Below are positions 61,526 through 64,000 of a stretch of 64,000 nt of DNA, piece by piece. The stretch's first letter is position 1. Each line of letters starts with the position of its first letter. The notes below the pieces were generated by a model. It saw only the letters and a list, made by a program, of their open reading frames with translations, searched no databases and was not told the origin of the DNA. This stretch comes from JABFRJ01 sp963847145 (GTDB taxonomy: Bacteria > Pseudomonadota > Alphaproteobacteria > Rhizobiales > Hyphomicrobiaceae). The translations under genes and the position numbers were made by a program. The stretch lies in the NCBI GenBank assembly GCA_963847145.1, contig CAWJYN010000003.1, positions 1,054,001 through 1,118,000 of the forward strand, read 5' to 3'.

Positions 61526-62485
61526 TCACGCCTTCACGGCTGTGAACGCGTAGCCGTTACCGTCTTTCGACAGGGTGCCGACGTTAGGAAAGCCGAAGTG
61601 ATAGCCGGCGATCATGCCCTTCTCGGCGATGACCCGATCGAAGAAGCGACGGCGGGTTTCCTCGGCCTGCGGGCCGTTGGCGTCGAACATGGAGAACCAG
61701 CCGGGGTTGGCCACGAACAGCTGGTGGATGCCGGTCACATCGCCTTGGATAAACAGTTGCTGGTCGCCGGAGCTGACGCGGAACGAGCAATGTCCGGGGG
61801 TGTGGCCCGGCGTCCAAAGCGCGCGAACGCCGGGCGCCACTTCGGCGCCGTCGGCATATTGCTTGATATTCTTCCACGTCGGGAACGTCGATTGAATGCG
61901 GCGCACGTGCGGCTTCAAGCCATCCGGCACTTTCTCGACGAGAGCCGCGTCGGTCCAGAATTTGTACTCGACTTCCGGCATGAGGATTTCAGCGTTGGGG
62001 AACATGGGCGCGCTGGTGTCTTTGGCCCACAGCCCCGAAATGTGATCGGGATGGAAGTGCGAGATGACGACGGTGTTGACGGTGGCTGGATCAAGGCCGG
62101 CAGCCTTCATGTTGTCGGCCAATTTGCCGACGGTGGGCGCGCCATTCTGGCCGAAGCCGGTGTCGAACAGGGTGACCTTGCCGCCGCTGCGAACGGCGGT
62201 GACGGTGAAGGGGTTCTGGAATTTGTCGGGCCCGATACCGGCTTTGGTGAGCGCGGCTTTGACATCATCAAGCGCGGCGTTCTTGACGAAGCCAGCATCC
62301 AGCGTGCGCTCGACGGCGCCTTCGTGCAGGCTGAAGACTTCGATATCGCCAACTTTGTATTTCAGGCTGTCGGCGGCGCGCTGCGCTTGTGCAGCGCCGA
62401 TGAAGGCGACCGGGCCCTGCAGGCCGAAGACAAGGGCGGCGCCGGTGCTGCTCAGAACGAGGTCGCGGCGCGAGACTGTGAACAT
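61526..62485 (-). CDS. Metallo-beta-lactamase-fold hydrolase, exported, possibly by Tat
   Basis: About 319 residues from the ATG at 62485. The N-terminus MFTVSRRDLVLSSTGAALVFG carries a twin-arginine pair (SRRDLVLS) and a hydrophobic run ending AAQAQ, so a Tat signal is likely. The zinc motif is ISHFHPDHISG (HxHxDH), with later ligands in WTPGHTPGHCSF and IQGDVTG and a final His in GYHFGFP. The family includes lactonases and other hydrolases; the substrate is not known. The long upstream frame to 62686 runs through repeat DNA and was rejected. Confidence 0.9.
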   Translation of the reverse strand: MFTVSRRDLVLSSTGAALVFGLQGPVAFIGAAQAQRAADSLKYKVGDIEVFSLHEGAVERTLDAGFVKNAALDDVKAALTKAGIGPDKFQNPFTVTAVRSGGKVTLFDTGFGQNGAPTVGKLADNMKAAGLDPATVNTVVISHFHPDHISGLWAKDTSAPMFPNAEILMPEVEYKFWTDAALVEKVPDGLKPHVRRIQSTFPTWKNIKQYADGAEVAPGVRALWTPGHTPGHCSFRVSSGDQQLFIQGDVTGIHQLFVANPGWFSMFDANGPQAEETRRRFFDRVIAEKGMIAGYHFGFPNVGTLSKDGNGYAFTAVKA

Positions 62486-62889
62486 GATGGGCTCCTGTTT
62501 GGATGTCGTTTGATGCGCTGAAGATGGCCTGCATCCGGCCGGCCGATGTTCGGCCAACGACAGACTGCATACGCTTTGCTGTGACTGCAAGCGTGACCTG
62601 ACATGCTGGATCACGGGAATGCTATTGACGCAAGTTCGCGCGCCATCGATGCGCGGGATCGCTCGCGCCATCGATGCAAAGAGCAATCCGTAGGGTGGGT
62701 TAGGCGCCCTTCGGCGCCGTAACCCACCACGTGCAGGGCGATGATGTTGCGGCGGGATGGCGCGCTGGAGCGGCGGATGACGCTACGCTTTTCCGCCCTA
62801 CAGATCCCGATCTCCAGCAATGCAATGCGAGCGATGCTGCGCGTTGGACCGGCGGGCTACGCGTTCCATCGAGGCGCGGCTTGTCCACG
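62486..62889. other. Repeat-rich intergenic region
   Basis: 404 bp between the MBL-fold gene and lpxB with no gene. It carries a direct repeat (CGCGCCATCGATGC at ~62638 and ~62665), the palindromic repeats described next, and no clear promoter by eye. Confidence 0.6.
62695..62801. repeat. GTGGGTTA palindrome and GGCGGA...CCGCC palindrome
   Basis: GTGGGTTA-GGCGCC-CTTC-GGCGCC-G-TAACCCAC (62695-62727) is a near-perfect hairpin. The second, GGCGGATGACGC-TAC-GC...CCGCCCTAC (62772-62801), belongs to a GTAGGGCGGA-type repeat. Both are common in many bacterial phyla and are probably not transcription signals of lpxB. Confidence 0.75.
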
Positions 62890-63999
62890 CTACGCGCTGC
62901 GGCCGCCGTCGGCGTAGCGGAGGACGATATCGGCGGCGGCGCGGCTGGGGGTGAGGGTGGCGAGCTCAAGTTTTTCAGGGAGCTGCGCGAGGGCTGCAAG
63001 CTGGCGGGCGCGGGCTTCAGTGTCCTGCAAGAGCGGTGCAAGCGCTTCGGCGAGCCGCTCGCCGGTGCAATCCTCCTGCTTGAATTCGGGGACGGCGTTT
63101 TCTCCGAGGACGAGATTGGCGAGAACAATGGACGGCACTTTCAGCAGAAAGCGGAACTTGGCGGCGAGCGCATCGACCTTGTAGCCGATGACCATGGGGG
63201 TGCGGGCGAGGCCGAGCTCCAGCGTGACGGTGCCGGAGGCGGCGAGAGCGGCTGTTGCGAGCTTAAAAGCGCGGAAGCGATCTTCCTCGTCTTCGATCAA
63301 GTAGGGCGTGACCGGCCAGGATGCGAGTTGCTTCTCGATCAAATCGCGCACGTGGGGGACGGCTGGAATGATCACCACCGGGTTCAGGCCGCCTTCGCGC
63401 ATGATCGTCAGCGCCTCGCCGAAGGGCTGCATCAGGCGTTCGACTTCGGAGCGGCGGCTGCCCGGCAGCACGACGAGAACCTGCTGGCCTTGGGCGATAT
63501 TCAGCCGCTGGCGGAGGGGTTCTGGATCAATGCTGGCGATGAAGTCGCGCCGTTCGATGAGTGGATGACCAACGTAGGTGCAGGGCGGACCGCCGAGACG
63601 CTGGTGGGCGTCGGGCTCGAAGGGCAGCAGCGCCATGACGTGATCGACGTAGGCGCGCATGCGTTTGGCGCGGCCGGGGCGCCAGGCCCAAACGCTGGGG
63701 CTGACGTAGTCGATGATGGGCACGTCGGGCAATTTGCGGCGGATGCGTTTGGCAATGGGGTGGGTGAACTCCGGTGCGTCGATAATGACGACGGCGTCCG
63801 GCTCGGCGGCAATAGCGGCATCAACGGTGCGGTAGACGCGGCGCATGAGGCGCGGCAGCACTTTGAGGATGGCGGCCGGTCCCATGACGGCGACGTCGGA
63901 GAGCGGGAACTGAGAACTCAAACCCTGGGCGCGCATGTCGGGGCCGCCGACGCCGAGATAGCGGACACGGCCGCGCGACTGCGCGTTGAGGGCTGCCAT
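62890..63999 (-). CDS. lpxB: Lipid-A-disaccharide synthase, 5' end outside the window
   Basis: At least 369 residues are in the window; the family begins with ~20 more (a signature around VAGEASGDxLG) that lie beyond the right edge. VRYLGVGGPDMRAQGL, MGPAAILKVLPRLMRR, IDAPEFTHPIAKRIR, IIDYVSPSVWAWRPGRAKRM, LPFEPDAHQRLG, TYVGHPLIER, LPGSRRSEVERLMQPF and MVIGYKVDALAAKF are LpxB blocks in the right order. The enzyme joins UDP-2,3-diacylglucosamine and lipid X in lipid A synthesis at the inner membrane. The organism therefore makes a classical lipid A precursor. Confidence 0.94.
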   Translation of the reverse strand: MAALNAQSRGRVRYLGVGGPDMRAQGLSSQFPLSDVAVMGPAAILKVLPRLMRRVYRTVDAAIAAEPDAVVIIDAPEFTHPIAKRIRRKLPDVPIIDYVSPSVWAWRPGRAKRMRAYVDHVMALLPFEPDAHQRLGGPPCTYVGHPLIERRDFIASIDPEPLRQRLNIAQGQQVLVVLPGSRRSEVERLMQPFGEALTIMREGGLNPVVIIPAVPHVRDLIEKQLASWPVTPYLIEDEEDRFRAFKLATAALAASGTVTLELGLARTPMVIGYKVDALAAKFRFLLKVPSIVLANLVLGENAVPEFKQEDCTGERLAEALAPLLQDTEARARQLAALAQLPEKLELATLTPSRAAADIVLRYADGGRSA

Positions 64000-64000
64000 C

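Noticed and set aside
1..64000. tRNA, rRNA, tmRNA, SRP RNA or RNase P genes
   Set aside because: The sequence was scanned by eye for their usual conserved arms; none was recognised. A covariance-model search could still find one.

Overview
The window is a gene-dense, GC-rich chromosomal segment of an alphaproteobacterium, most likely a member of the Hyphomicrobiales (Rhizobiales). The lineage call rests on gene content: DUF2794 beside DUF2585/UPF0314, DUF1465, DUF1150 behind an Hsp20 gene with a ROSE-like leader, a CpdR-like single-domain regulator, a grxC - nitrilase - DUF1178 block, an Irr-type box upstream of an iron-binding protein gene, and tiny Lys/Ala-rich histone-like proteins. The family or genus cannot be read from the window. 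No rRNA, tRNA, CRISPR array, transposase or phage gene was recognised.

Layout. 0-12 kb: TPR protein, FAD amine oxidoreductase, periplasmic iron-binding protein, a form II CODH-like molybdenum hydroxylase operon (coxS-coxM-coxL), DUF4337, an FAH-family hydrolase, DUF2794, DUF2585 and a 2-aminoethylphosphonate-type binding protein. 12-22 kb: Uup-type ABC-F ATPase, an MraY/WecA-like sugar-phosphate transferase, a class III CoA-transferase, a broken SEC-C gene, DUF302, DUF3597, a TIR-plus-membrane protein, a PIN toxin/antitoxin pair, a Cache protein, an alpha/beta hydrolase with an altered nucleophile motif, and AlkB. 22-32 kb: dnaK (frameshifted), dnaJ, an L,D-transpeptidase, DUF1465, two tandem polysaccharide deacetylases, a CpdR-like regulator and a purine phosphoribosyltransferase. 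32-41 kb: ftsE-ftsX, a GFA protein, the hsp20-DUF1150 operon, and a divergent acyl-CoA ligase / FadJ-like pair (both frameshifted). 41-52 kb: trpF, moeB, purA with a structured leader, DUF1178, nitrilase, grxC, GT2, SRPBCC, comF, an SPFH protein, TauE and an M20 amidohydrolase. 52-64 kb: two miniature histone-like genes separated by long non-coding DNA, an M3 oligopeptidase, a DevBCA-type exporter divergent from a TetR regulator, a GIY-YIG protein, a metallo-beta-lactamase-fold enzyme and lpxB running off the right edge.

How the genes work together. Envelope and division functions recur (ftsEX, L,D-transpeptidase, NodB-type deacetylases, MraY-like transferase, lpxB), together with protein quality control (dnaK/dnaJ, hsp20, SPFH, M3 peptidase) and molybdoenzyme metabolism (cox genes plus moeB).

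Two cautions. First, at least seven single-base frame breaks, most of them extra bases in short homopolymers, interrupt otherwise well-conserved genes including dnaK. This looks more like residual sequencing or assembly error than real gene decay, although the DUF2141 gene also appears to have an internal deletion. Second, short palindromic repeats are scattered between genes without any transposase. The most interesting non-coding signals are the purA leader (promoter, immediate terminator hairpin, then a hairpin over the Shine-Dalgarno), the ROSE-like thermometer before hsp20, the Irr-type box, and the promoter/operator upstream of the TetR gene. All positions and pairings were read by eye.
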